Under the pieces are notes generated by a model. That model ran no database searches, was not told where the DNA came from, and saw only the letters and a list, made by a program, of their open reading frames with translations. From Thermoplasmata archaeon M9B2D (lineage in GTDB: Archaea > Thermoplasmatota > E2 > DHVEG-1): a stretch of DNA of 6,166 nt. The translations under genes and the position numbers were made by a program. The stretch lies in NCBI GenBank assembly GCA_002900555.1, contig MUGD01000153.1, positions 1-6,166 of the forward strand. Direction: 5' to 3'. Shown here one piece after another: positions 1-5,889 of the stretch; the first letter of the stretch is position 1, and the number at the start of each line of letters is the position of its first letter.

Positions 1-25
1 CTCTGTATGACATTGTATAAGCCAT
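1..25 (-). CDS. possible start of a gene running off the left edge
   Basis: On the minus strand an ATG at 25 opens a frame reading MAYTMSYR before the window ends. It is the first start after an in-frame TAA. A strong TATA-like box lies 20-29 bases upstream, which would suit a leaderless transcript. Only eight codons are visible, so no product can be named and the gene itself is uncertain. Confidence 0.3.
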
Positions 26-43
26 TTTAATATTATTTTATGT

Positions 44-54
44 ATATATAAATT
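44..54 (-). promoter_or_regulatory. TATA-like box for the left-edge gene
   Basis: The minus strand reads AATTTATATAT here, a good match to the archaeal TATA consensus. Its centre lies about 24-26 bases before the ATG at 25. Archaeal TATA boxes sit about 26 bases before the transcription start, so transcription would begin at or near the start codon. This is inferred from sequence only. Confidence 0.45.
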
Positions 55-93
55 GGTGGTTCGCTAATCAATCAGAAATGGGTCCCGGCAGAG

Positions 94-222
94 TCATTGA
101 TTTTTATTAGGTAAAAATTTACGTTGAAACGTATTTTTACCAGGCTTTATTCCAATTATAACTACGTCAAGTACCACGTCATCAAATTCAGGAAGTCTTT
201 TTATAACCTGGAGGTTTTTTCT
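94..222 (-). other. short start-less open frame, possible gene remnant
   Basis: A minus-strand frame of about 42 codons is open from just after a TAA at 223-225 to a TGA at 94-96. It contains a protein-like stretch, FDDVVLDVVIIGIKPGKN, but no ATG; the only common start is an internal GTG. The end of the frame runs through the hairpin at 110-141. It might be a decayed gene end or chance. The VIIGIKPG segment recalls the glycine-rich beta-strand turn of some nucleotide- or DNA-glycosylase-type folds, but this is too short to assign. Confidence 0.15.
110..141. repeat. imperfect inverted repeat (hairpin) downstream of the membrane operon
   Basis: The left arm GGTAAAAATTTACG and right arm CGTATTTTTACC pair over 12 positions with a two-base bulge, leaving a TTGAAA loop. 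It lies about 100 bases beyond the stop of the last gene of the minus-strand operon and just upstream of the next possible minus-strand promoter. It could be a transcript-end structure or a protein-binding palindrome. No long T-run follows it on the minus strand, so a terminator call is weak. Confidence 0.4.
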
Positions 223-243
223 TTATGCTGATTGTGTTCTCTT

Positions 244-655
244 TTATTGTTTCTGCTTTTGTAAATTTTTTGGCGTTTCAGGAGATGACTGTTCTGTTGG
301 TGAAGCTATGGTTGCCGTTCTACGTGGTTTTAACCTCTTAAAGAGCTGCTCTGCCATCATAAACCCTAGGCAGACCCAGCCAGGGTCTTCGACGAATGCG
401 ACAAAAACAAACACAAGAATCCTTTCCTCAGGAGGGTTGTAGGCTCTCATCCCTGTCGCAAGACGCAAGACCGATGCCTTCGATGAGCGCCCAGATGCCC
501 ATGGCGAAAACAAACATTTTCACCGCCCGTTTATTTTTTGTGTACAGCGCTATCCCTAAGACTGTGACGGTGATGCCAAGCACGACGAGGAAATAGGCGT
601 AGTTCACCTCACGAGAGACGCTCGCTGGTGAGAGGAGCCATTCTAGGAGTGCCGT
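244..655 (-). pseudogene. frameshifted small three-helix membrane protein, second paralogue
   Basis: I do not recognise the family. The start-proximal frame (655 to about 465) and the frame ending at the stop at 244 join into one 134-residue protein if one copy of a 7-base tandem duplication (457-470) is removed. The repaired protein has three predicted membrane helices (about 19-38, 47-66, 76-98) and a Lys/Gln-rich polar tail. It aligns with the upstream gene at 643-1002: W6-L7 and S14-R15 coincide, as do E59, G66-x-R68-x-Y70 and E87-D-P-G (E61, GxRxY and EGGPG in the partner). The expected start codon is ACG, placed 5 bases after GGAGGTG (661-667), where ATG would be normal. The frame overlaps the upstream stop by 13 bases, implying translational coupling. 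As it stands the intact product should not be made, barring sequencing error. Confidence 0.75.
457..470. repeat. 7-base tandem duplication causing a frameshift
   Basis: The plus strand reads CGCAAGA twice in direct succession (457-463 and 464-470). On the coding minus strand this is TCTTGCG twice. Seven bases equal two codons plus one base, so the second copy shifts the frame. With one copy the coding strand reads through as EGIGLATGMRAYNPPEER, which matches the paralogue's GxRxY region. This is a textbook slippage-type lesion. Confidence 0.8.
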
Positions 656-1002
656 TTTCGCACCTCCTCTTTATACTCTGAGAGGTCTATAAGGCCGATT
701 TTATCTGCGAAAACAACCATGACTATCAACCCTGGTCCACCCTCGGTGAGAGCATGATAGAAAAGCTCAAAGCCAGCGATAAAGCTGTACTGCCGTAGTC
801 CACTGCTAAATAACACGATCTCCCAGATCACACCGATGAGTCCTGCTGCAAGCCACAGCAGCAGGGAGAATCTGAACAATCGAGCCTTTCTTGAGAGCCA
901 CAGAGAGAATATTGCGAAGAAGAACATGAAGATGTAGAATAGTTGTGTCTGAAAGGATCGTGATATGATGATGTCATTGAAGAGCCAGCTGGTGATATCC
1001 AC
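643..1002 (-). CDS. small three-helix membrane protein, intact paralogue
   Basis: This 119-residue protein is not one I recognise. It starts with GTG at 1002, preceded by AGGTG with a 5-base spacer, and lies 41 bases after the broken UbiA gene in the same operon. Three hydrophobic helices are evident (about 19-37, 42-66, 74-98), each separated by short basic or polar loops, and the C-terminus is charged. Notable residues are W60-E61 in helix 2, G68-L-R70-x-Y72 in the following loop and E87-G-G-P-G inside helix 3; the equivalents are conserved in the adjacent frameshifted paralogue. Size, topology and the 'WE...GxxxY...E' layout resemble the small subunits of heterodimeric lycopene cyclases (CrtYc/CrtYd), but the usual PxEE motif is missing, so this is only a hypothesis. 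Its operon with UbiA enzymes suggests a role in isoprenoid modification at the membrane. Confidence 0.75.
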   Translation of the reverse strand: MDITSWLFNDIIISRSFQTQLFYIFMFFFAIFSLWLSRKARLFRFSLLLWLAAGLIGVIWEIVLFSSGLRQYSFIAGFELFYHALTEGGPGLIVMVVFADKIGLIDLSEYKEEVRKRHS

Positions 1003-1043
1003 AGAAGCACCTCTTTTTTTTTCTGCTAATACCTCTGGTTACT

Positions 1044-1999
1044 TTATACTTGTGGTTGCAGAGCTTTCCCATACAGGATAACGTTGAACAGGATGAACCA
1101 GAGAAACGGGAGAAAAAGAAGTATGAGCGTTGGGGAAAGACCAATCAGGGGGAAAAGCGAAAGGACAAGCAGGAAGTATGAGGAGATCTCATGGATGCTG
1201 AACAACCGTTTTAAACGGGTTCTTTCAAAGGTAGTGGCGGACAAGAAGGTATGCATGGTGAAAAAGACAATGCCAACAAAGAGCACAAGAAATAGTATGT
1301 GTACCGTGTTTTCAAGGGAGAAGGAAAGCCGGGTCTGTGGTTGAAGCCACAGGGAAACGATCAGTCCGATAAAAATCATTTTGATCGACCAGGAGAAAAG
1401 CACGAACGGTCGGGTAACGAATAGTGTGTTGTCTTGGATGCGTACTCCAAGTCGTGTCGCCAGCGTCTTTGCGCGATATGGATAAAATAGATGGAACAGA
1501 CGATGTAGGTCACGGTGGTGAACGTATCAGATACGGTACTTGCTCCCATGAGGCACATGAAAAAGAAACTGAGACCAAGGATGAAATCCGAACCTGGTAT
1601 TCGTTTGCCAAGTATATCGTAGATTCCACCGAGAAGCAGCGCAAGCAGGAGGAGGGCTAGGGGCTGGATGGCTGGGGAGAAATACAGTGTGAGAAGACAG
1701 CAGCATGCGGCCGCGGAAAGAGAAAGGACGATAGCGGAGCGTTTGGTGATTTGGTTGCTTACCAGCGGTTTTGTCTGCAGGTCGATGGATTTTCTGTCGA
1801 CGTCTACATCGATGTACTCGTTTAACACAAACCCGTAGATGTGGTAGAAGAAACCGATAAGGAACAGCAGGGAAAGAACCATGATGTCTCGTTGGCCCAT
1901 GAGAAGACTGCCGATGAGAGGGGTGACTGCGGTGACTGCTGCGGTCTGCAGCCGGCTTAATCGAAGATACGCAAGGATGGTTTTTTTCAGGGTCATCAT
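1044..1999 (-). pseudogene. broken UbiA-family prenyltransferase, second tandem copy
   Basis: Two frames together cover a UbiA-like protein of about 315 residues paralogous to the gene at 2021-3016. The N-terminal frame starts at ATG 1999, 21 bases after the upstream stop, with GTGAT just before it. It keeps the first aspartate-rich motif NEYIDVDVD (N60-E61-xx-D64-xxx-D68) and the IYDILGKRIPGSDFIL segment. After about residue 175 (near 1475) it loses similarity and stops at 1376. Homology resumes in another frame with KTLATRLGVRIQDN, matching LSTALRLAVRVDKE of the intact copy, and continues to the stop at 1044 with the shared HE and LYGxxLxP features. Between the two, roughly 15 residues are missing, including the second metal-diphosphate motif seen as KDVDHD in the intact copy. 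The loss of both frame and motif argues for an inactive gene rather than a programmed frameshift. Confidence 0.8.
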
Positions 2000-2020
2000 T
2001 GATCACGTTCTGATGGGATA

Positions 2021-3016
2021 TTAAATCGTTGGCATCAGTCTTCCGTACAGGACGAGAAGGAAGACCCCAAGCCAGAGGACCGGGAAGACTGCCAGGAATG
2101 CCGCAGCCGCATACCCGATAAAGCCAACGAGCAGAAGGGGAATGATCATAAACGTAAACATCTCATGAAATCCGATGGCGCGCATGAGTTTTTCCCGTTG
2201 GAATGTCTTCATCACAAGGAACCGTATCATGAAAACAACTGAAATCGCGATAAGAACGATGATTATATAAAACTGCCATTGCTCGTACTGGATCCATCCA
2301 GTGATAAACGGGGTCATCACCAGGGCTATATGCAGTGTTTTTAGCACCGAGACATAGGCGATGAATGATCGTGGGATGATGAGTCGTTCTTTGTCCACCC
2401 GTACCGCCAGCCGGAGTGCTGTGCTCAGTCCGCCTGCAAGGAAATCATGGTCGACGTCCTTTAGTCCAGCAACGATATTTTGTATTAGCATCTGGGTGAA
2501 GGCGAGGAGTGCTATGGTTATGACAAACGGGGAGAGCTGTGTTGTTGCTGATAGCCCGCCATAGAATGCGACAAGAAAGATCATCAGAGCTAAAATGTAG
2601 TCTGCGTGCGGAAGTGTCTTTCCGAAAGAATCATAGATCCATCCGAGGAGGAACCCAAGAAGGCTGATGCCGATGAGAATTATTGCGTTGTCAAAGAAGA
2701 AGACCACAGTGAGGAGAAGGATGAGGGAGCAGGACGCAAGTACAATGATGCGGGCTGCTTTCAGAGATATCGATCCATCGATGAGTGGTTTGCTTTGGAG
2801 ATCTTTTGATTTTTTATCTATTTCTACATCCTTAAGTTCGTTGAGGGTAAAAAGGTAGAGGTGGAAGAGAAAACCGATGAGAAAGAGTGCAAGGTAGTGG
2901 TATAGCGGGAGTGTTCTCCCTGTTGCAGCTGCGATGCAGACAGGTGCTATCCCAGTAAGCACAGCTGAATGAACCCGTCCAAGCTTAAGATATGTTCGTA
3001 TGATATGAAACCCCAT
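2021..3016 (-). CDS. UbiA-family membrane prenyltransferase
   Basis: UbiA enzymes are polytopic membrane proteins that transfer a prenyl chain from a prenyl diphosphate to an acceptor, using two Asp-rich motifs to hold Mg-diphosphate. Both motifs are present in this 331-residue protein: N59-E60-xx-D63-xxx-D67 and K186-D187-V-D189-H-D191. Nine or ten membrane helices can be drawn (about 17-33, 40-58, 88-108, 110-127, 141-157, 163-181, 216-238, 249-268, 285-305, 307-325), and a conserved-looking WIYDSFGKTLP lies at 126-136. It is slightly longer than the usual 280-300 residues. It starts at ATG 3016 with a TATA-like box about 26 bases upstream and no good ribosome-binding site, so the transcript is probably near-leaderless. 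It is the first gene of the operon that includes its own broken tandem paralogue. The substrate is not determinable; candidates include archaeal lipid (digeranylgeranylglyceryl phosphate), quinone or carotenoid-elongase chemistry. Confidence 0.88.
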   Translation of the reverse strand: MGFHIIRTYLKLGRVHSAVLTGIAPVCIAAATGRTLPLYHYLALFLIGFLFHLYLFTLNELKDVEIDKKSKDLQSKPLIDGSISLKAARIIVLASCSLILLLTVVFFFDNAIILIGISLLGFLLGWIYDSFGKTLPHADYILALMIFLVAFYGGLSATTQLSPFVITIALLAFTQMLIQNIVAGLKDVDHDFLAGGLSTALRLAVRVDKERLIIPRSFIAYVSVLKTLHIALVMTPFITGWIQYEQWQFYIIIVLIAISVVFMIRFLVMKTFQREKLMRAIGFHEMFTFMIIPLLLVGFIGYAAAAFLAVFPVLWLGVFLLVLYGRLMPTI

Positions 3017-3041
3017 ATGCGCCTGTTAATAAAGTGTTTGG

Positions 3042-3049
3042 AATAAATA
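3042..3049 (-). promoter_or_regulatory. TATA-like box for the UbiA operon
   Basis: The minus strand reads TATTTATT, centred about 29 bases before the ATG at 3016. This would place transcription start a few bases before the start codon, consistent with the lack of a ribosome-binding site there. It touches the 5' end of the truncated plus-strand fragment beginning near 3050. Sequence inference only. Confidence 0.4.
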
Positions 3050-3343
3050 GTTGCTGTTTTTCAAAAGGGAGACACCACGGGGTTTGGCGGCTTTAGGGTC
3101 CGCCCTGTCCAAGTAAGAGTCACCGATGATGTGGACCCCCCTGAGGATATCCTAGTCTACCTGTACGTGTATGAGGATGAGCAGGGGAACATGACGTGGA
3201 ACAGCGCTAGTGAGCTTTTTGAGAGGAAATGGATTGGGCCGGATCTTGGGACCTTTACCATGAACATCTCTGCCAAGGACAGCGGAGGAAACGTTGCGTT
3301 CAAAGAGCTAAGCGTGTGGTACTTCTGCTTTGTGCCTGAGTGA
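3050..3343 (+). pseudogene. C-terminal remnant of an Ig-like extracellular protein
   Basis: The plus frame is open from just after a TAA at 3044-3046 to TGA at 3341. It encodes about 97 residues that read as one beta-sandwich (Ig/PKD-like) domain of a secreted protein: alternating strands such as VRPVQVRVTDD and ILVYLYVYEDEQGN, then GTFTMNISAKDSGGNVAF, the typical 'D-x-x-GN' turn before the last strand. There is no ATG, no signal peptide and no ribosome-binding site at the 5' end; a GTG at 3131 would begin inside the domain and remove its first strands. The fragment abuts the promoter of the divergent UbiA operon, suggesting a rearrangement removed the rest of the gene. A hairpin and T-run follow its stop. 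It could be a small protein using the GTG start, but a relic is more likely. Confidence 0.6.
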
Positions 3344-3363
3344 TACGATGCCCTAACAGGGTG

Positions 3364-3415
3364 TTTGCCTAAGGACTTTGTTCGCCTTCTAGGCAAAACC
3401 CACCATCTTTTTTTT
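3364..3415 (+). terminator. hairpin plus T-run after the Ig-like remnant
   Basis: TTTGCCTAAGG (3364-3374) pairs with CCTTCTAGGCAAA (3385-3397) as an 11-base-pair stem with a two-base bulge and a 10-base loop. Eight T residues follow at 3408-3415. A smaller hairpin, CCCTAACAGGG (3351-3361), lies just after the stop codon. T-runs alone terminate archaeal transcription, so the T8 is probably the active part and the stem may protect the RNA end. Confidence 0.55.
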
Positions 3416-3449
3416 ATGATTGAAAGAAAAAGCAAGACTGCCCTGAATG

Positions 3450-3457
3450 TTTAAAAA
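3450..3457 (+). promoter_or_regulatory. TATA-like box for the rhodanese gene
   Basis: TTTAAAAA lies about 40 bases before the ATG at 3493. Transcription would start near 3478-3481, close to the GGTGA at 3480-3484, which could then act as a ribosome-binding site. The box is too close to the alternative ATG at 3460 for that codon to be on the transcript, which supports the downstream start. Inferred from sequence. Confidence 0.4.
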
Positions 3458-3492
3458 GCATGCCTGCATCCTGTCTTTTGGTGAATCACCCT

Positions 3493-4089
3493 ATGAGCGA
3501 AAAAGAAAAACTCATCATCGACGTACGGACACGGGAGGAATACGTACAAGACCACATCAAAGGGGCTCTTAACATCCCGGTCCATGACCTGGAGTTCTCC
3601 CTTGATTTCTTAAAAGGCAAAACCGTCTCAGTCTACTGCAATTCAGGCGTCCGGGCAAAGCTTGCGAAAAAATGGCTCAAGAAATGGCATATCAACGCGG
3701 ACCTGCTTGCTGGGGATTGGGATGCGGACTACCCCCGAGTCACCCGAGGTATCATCAGCGCTATCAATTACCTGGAGATACATCCTGACAAGGAAACAAC
3801 GTTCCAAGGTCGCATCAAGCAGCTCTGCCAAAAGACCAACGAGATCGACGGGTTCCTTGGCTCCAAACTACTGAAGATTTCCGGCATCTCTGGCGTCGGC
3901 AGTTACCTTTCTGCAGACCTTACCAAGGTGGATGTCACACCACACAAATACATCATCATCACATATTGGAAGGACAAACACTCCCATGATAAGTCGCACA
4001 AACTGAAATTCTTCAAGGACATCTACGAAAAGCTTCCGTCGTATTCCACACGCATGCCCTATGAAGAGTTCTATGACATACTGAAATAA
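3493..4089 (+). CDS. rhodanese domain fused to an ABM-like domain
   Basis: This 198-residue cytoplasmic protein begins with a single rhodanese domain (about 5-80). It has the D10-V-R12 strand, the HIKGALNIP segment (21-29) and the active-site loop C49-N-S-G-V-R54, where C49 would carry the persulfide in sulfur transfer. The second part (about 100-198) has the look of a dimeric alpha/beta-barrel domain of the antibiotic-biosynthesis-monooxygenase/HmoA type, chiefly the HKYIIITYWKDKHSHDKSHK segment (151-170) followed by a C-terminal helix; this assignment is tentative. I chose ATG 3493 because GGTGA lies 8 bases upstream and the rhodanese fold starts immediately; the in-frame ATG at 3460 adds eleven residues unlike the family and sits on the promoter. 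GGTGAATCACC at 3480-3490 is palindromic and includes the ribosome-binding site. The acceptor of the sulfur is unknown. Confidence 0.82.
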   Translation: MSEKEKLIIDVRTREEYVQDHIKGALNIPVHDLEFSLDFLKGKTVSVYCNSGVRAKLAKKWLKKWHINADLLAGDWDADYPRVTRGIISAINYLEIHPDKETTFQGRIKQLCQKTNEIDGFLGSKLLKISGISGVGSYLSADLTKVDVTPHKYIIITYWKDKHSHDKSHKLKFFKDIYEKLPSYSTRMPYEEFYDILK

Positions 4090-4117
4090 CACGGTCAGAC
4101 AATCAAACAGTACAGGA

Positions 4118-4125
4118 TTTTTTTT
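4118..4125 (+). terminator. T-run terminator after the rhodanese gene
   Basis: Eight T residues follow the stop codon by about 28 bases, a typical archaeal terminator. The convergent gene ends at 4169 and has a shorter T-tract on the minus strand (TTCTTTTTCC, 4150-4141), so the 79-base gap between the two stops probably ends both transcripts. Confidence 0.5.
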
Positions 4126-4168
4126 CTACACTGCGTCATTGGAAAAAGAAGTCGTATGTGCAACGTAG

Positions 4169-5788
4169 CTAGGAATCTGATTTCTTCTTTCTTTTTATCA
4201 ATAGAACGAAGAACCCTATGGCTATGAGGGGGAGGCACAGGGAAAAACCAGGGGTCTCTTTCTCTTCTGATGGTTGTTGATATGCACCGAAAACCGATAC
4301 GACCACCGAATCAGCATCGCGATTTTCCGGGTATGTGCGTGACGCCATGGTTATCCTTATCATATTTGTCGTTGTATTTTCTGCAGTTGTTGGTATTGTG
4401 ACATTTATCGGTAATGTCTTGTTTTCCATTGGCCCTAGCTCCATCTCAAATACAGACGGGTTTATATGCCAACCCTGATCGTCAGAAACCGTGAAATCAT
4501 AGATTTCAGCAGTATCACTCACTCCAAGGATATCAAATGCGAGTTGAACTGTCTCACCAGGCTTCCCTGTACTATTCGCACTGGCGGTCTGATAATTCAC
4601 AAGGACATACGGAACAGATGTTGGTTTAGGTACAAACAAGTACGATGCTGACAGGTTGACGCCGTTTGAGACGAGAAGTGTTGATGATGCGGTGTCGTTT
4701 AACCAGAAGAACCGATCAAGCAAAAAACTCCCATCATCGTTTACGAAATCTTCTGCTAGTAAGATGTCGTTCTCATCGTAGAGAGCCACAGACAGATAGT
4801 GTTTGAAGCTATCGTAATCATCGGTGACAGAACCACTCAAACCAACGATTTTTCCTTTGGTAAAGTTGATGCGGCTTGGGTCAATCACCGGTGGCGTGAT
4901 GTCATCTGGTGCTATAAACATAGAATGAGCGCCGCCAAGACATACGGTGATTTCCTCGTCGATCTCGTTATAGAACACCGTGTCCTCTTGTACCCGGAGA
5001 GTGGTAGTATCCCACAGCAATGATGAGTTCTGTTTCACCCGGAGGTGCAGTATGGCAAGTGGTCCGTCAAGTGTTATGGGGATGGATGGTTTCGATACTG
5101 TAAACGAGACAACGCCAGGGATGCTCGTCTCATAGGAAAAGACACCCTCTGCTAGGTTCATTAGCAGGACGGGATGGACTATTTCAACGCTTCCTACTTC
5201 AAAAACCGTTGAATCGTACGAGACAGCCACCTGTGCGGTTGTGATATTCTCTATTGCACGCTCAGCGAACAACGTCACGTTTGTTTCGTCACCGACTGTC
5301 GCGTCCTCTTCCCCCTGTAATGCAAGCTCCCCGTCCACGTCAACCTGCACACATTTCACATAGATCTTTGCACTCTTCTGTTCATAAAAACTTACGTAAA
5401 TATCAGTCCCGCTCTCGCCACTCTCACCGCTTGGTCCGTAGAGGTCGCAGCCGCCTTCTTTTACATCACATCGTATGGTAAACGATATCGTGTTTTGGTT
5501 AAACCATAACACCACATGTTCTTGGTCCAGCAGATCATCTCCACCTCTCAAAAACGTATCATGATCCCATAGTTTTGCTATCCCCCCTAACGGCAGTTTC
5601 CCACGGGTCAGCGGTGCTCTTTTGATTGTTGCTGTCACTGTTGTTGCTCCGCCACAAGGAATCGGGTTTTGAGAGATCGATATATCGATGCCCAGTATTT
5701 CATTTGCGGTTACAACGGGCATCATGATGAAAGAAATACAGAGTAGTACGAAAAATCCAGTGTTGTTCTTTATGATTCTCTTAACCAT
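4169..5788 (-). CDS. secreted cohesin-domain surface protein with PGF-CTERM tail
   Basis: This 539-residue protein has a signal peptide (basic N-terminus, hydrophobic 11-27, then ANE). Residues 33-146 form an unidentified beta-rich region with four cysteines (C45, C107, C114, C146). Residues about 147-285 resemble a cohesin domain: VTLFAERAIENITTAQVAVSYD-type strands, then GVVSFT and GPLAILHLRVK. A further beta domain follows (300-387), then an NEW3/CARDB-like domain (about 398-500) with the GKPGETVQLAFDI opening. The end is a PGF-CTERM-like signal: ETPGF at 511-515, a hydrophobic helix and KRKKK. In archaea such tails are processed by archaeosortase A and linked to membrane lipid. Ten N-x-S/T sequons (for example N170, N181, N254, N364, N471) suggest glycosylation. 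ATG 5788 is preceded by GGTGGAGGAG about 8 bases upstream. In cellulosomes cohesins bind dockerins; no dockerin partner is visible here. Confidence 0.85.
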   Translation of the reverse strand: MVKRIIKNNTGFFVLLCISFIMMPVVTANEILGIDISISQNPIPCGGATTVTATIKRAPLTRGKLPLGGIAKLWDHDTFLRGGDDLLDQEHVVLWFNQNTISFTIRCDVKEGGCDLYGPSGESGESGTDIYVSFYEQKSAKIYVKCVQVDVDGELALQGEEDATVGDETNVTLFAERAIENITTAQVAVSYDSTVFEVGSVEIVHPVLLMNLAEGVFSYETSIPGVVSFTVSKPSIPITLDGPLAILHLRVKQNSSLLWDTTTLRVQEDTVFYNEIDEEITVCLGGAHSMFIAPDDITPPVIDPSRINFTKGKIVGLSGSVTDDYDSFKHYLSVALYDENDILLAEDFVNDDGSFLLDRFFWLNDTASSTLLVSNGVNLSASYLFVPKPTSVPYVLVNYQTASANSTGKPGETVQLAFDILGVSDTAEIYDFTVSDDQGWHINPSVFEMELGPMENKTLPINVTIPTTAENTTTNMIRITMASRTYPENRDADSVVVSVFGAYQQPSEEKETPGFSLCLPLIAIGFFVLLIKRKKKSDS

Positions 5789-5795
5789 TTGGTTT

Positions 5796-5806
5796 CTCCT
5801 CCACCT
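5796..5806 (-). promoter_or_regulatory. ribosome-binding site of the surface-protein gene
   Basis: The minus strand has AGGTGGAGGAG ending about 7 bases before ATG 5788, an excellent complement to the archaeal 16S 3' end. It means this gene has a leader, unlike the UbiA operon. A TATA-like TTATTAAAAG at about 5817-5808 would start transcription at the ATG and miss this site, so a more distal AT-rich box (AAATTATTTG, about 5838-5847) is the better promoter candidate. Confidence 0.5.
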
Positions 5807-5866
5807 ATCTTTTAATAAGGAAACATCTAATGACTACAAATAATTTTTCTTATTTTGTTCAAAAAA

Positions 5867-5889
5867 AACCATCGGTACGTGTAATGGTT
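5867..5889. promoter_or_regulatory. inverted repeat in the divergent promoter region
   Basis: AACCAT (5867-5872) and ATGGTT (5884-5889) form an inverted repeat with an 11-base spacer, and AAATC/GATTT (5896-5900/5906-5910) forms another close by. They lie in the 222-base gap between the divergently transcribed surface-protein and KaiC-like genes, where a shared regulator could bind. Arms this short occur by chance in AT-rich DNA, so the call is weak. The remainder of the gap holds no gene that I can see. Confidence 0.25.

Noticed and set aside
828..1010. Minus-strand open frame of 60 codons over the small membrane protein gene
   Set aside because: It is in another frame of 643-1002, has low-complexity Ser/Cys content and no domain features; the membrane-protein frame is clearly the coding one.
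1044..1403. An independent small membrane protein gene starting at GTG 1403
   Set aside because: The homology to the intact UbiA copy extends upstream of this GTG in the same frame to about 1470, and the whole segment aligns with the C-terminal third of that protein. It is the tail of a broken gene.
1440..1500. Programmed ribosomal frameshift in the second UbiA copy
   Set aside because: No slippery site is evident, and the skipped region includes an essential metal-binding motif that a frameshift could not supply.
1527..2006. Minus-strand open frame of 159 codons over the broken UbiA gene
   Set aside because: It is rich in His, Pro, Ser and Arg with no recognisable fold, and overlaps a frame with clear UbiA motifs and similarity to the neighbouring gene. 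It is a shadow frame.
3157..3435. Minus-strand open frame of 92 codons opposite the Ig-like remnant
   Set aside because: It runs through the terminator hairpin and T-run, has no domain features, and lies opposite a frame with clear beta-domain character.
3460..3492. Upstream ATG start for the rhodanese gene
   Set aside because: It lies only three bases after the TATA-like box, has no ribosome-binding site, and adds residues that do not belong to the rhodanese fold.
5254..5481. Plus-strand open frame opposite the surface-protein gene
   Set aside because: Arg/His/Ser-rich antisense shadow of a well-supported 539-codon gene.
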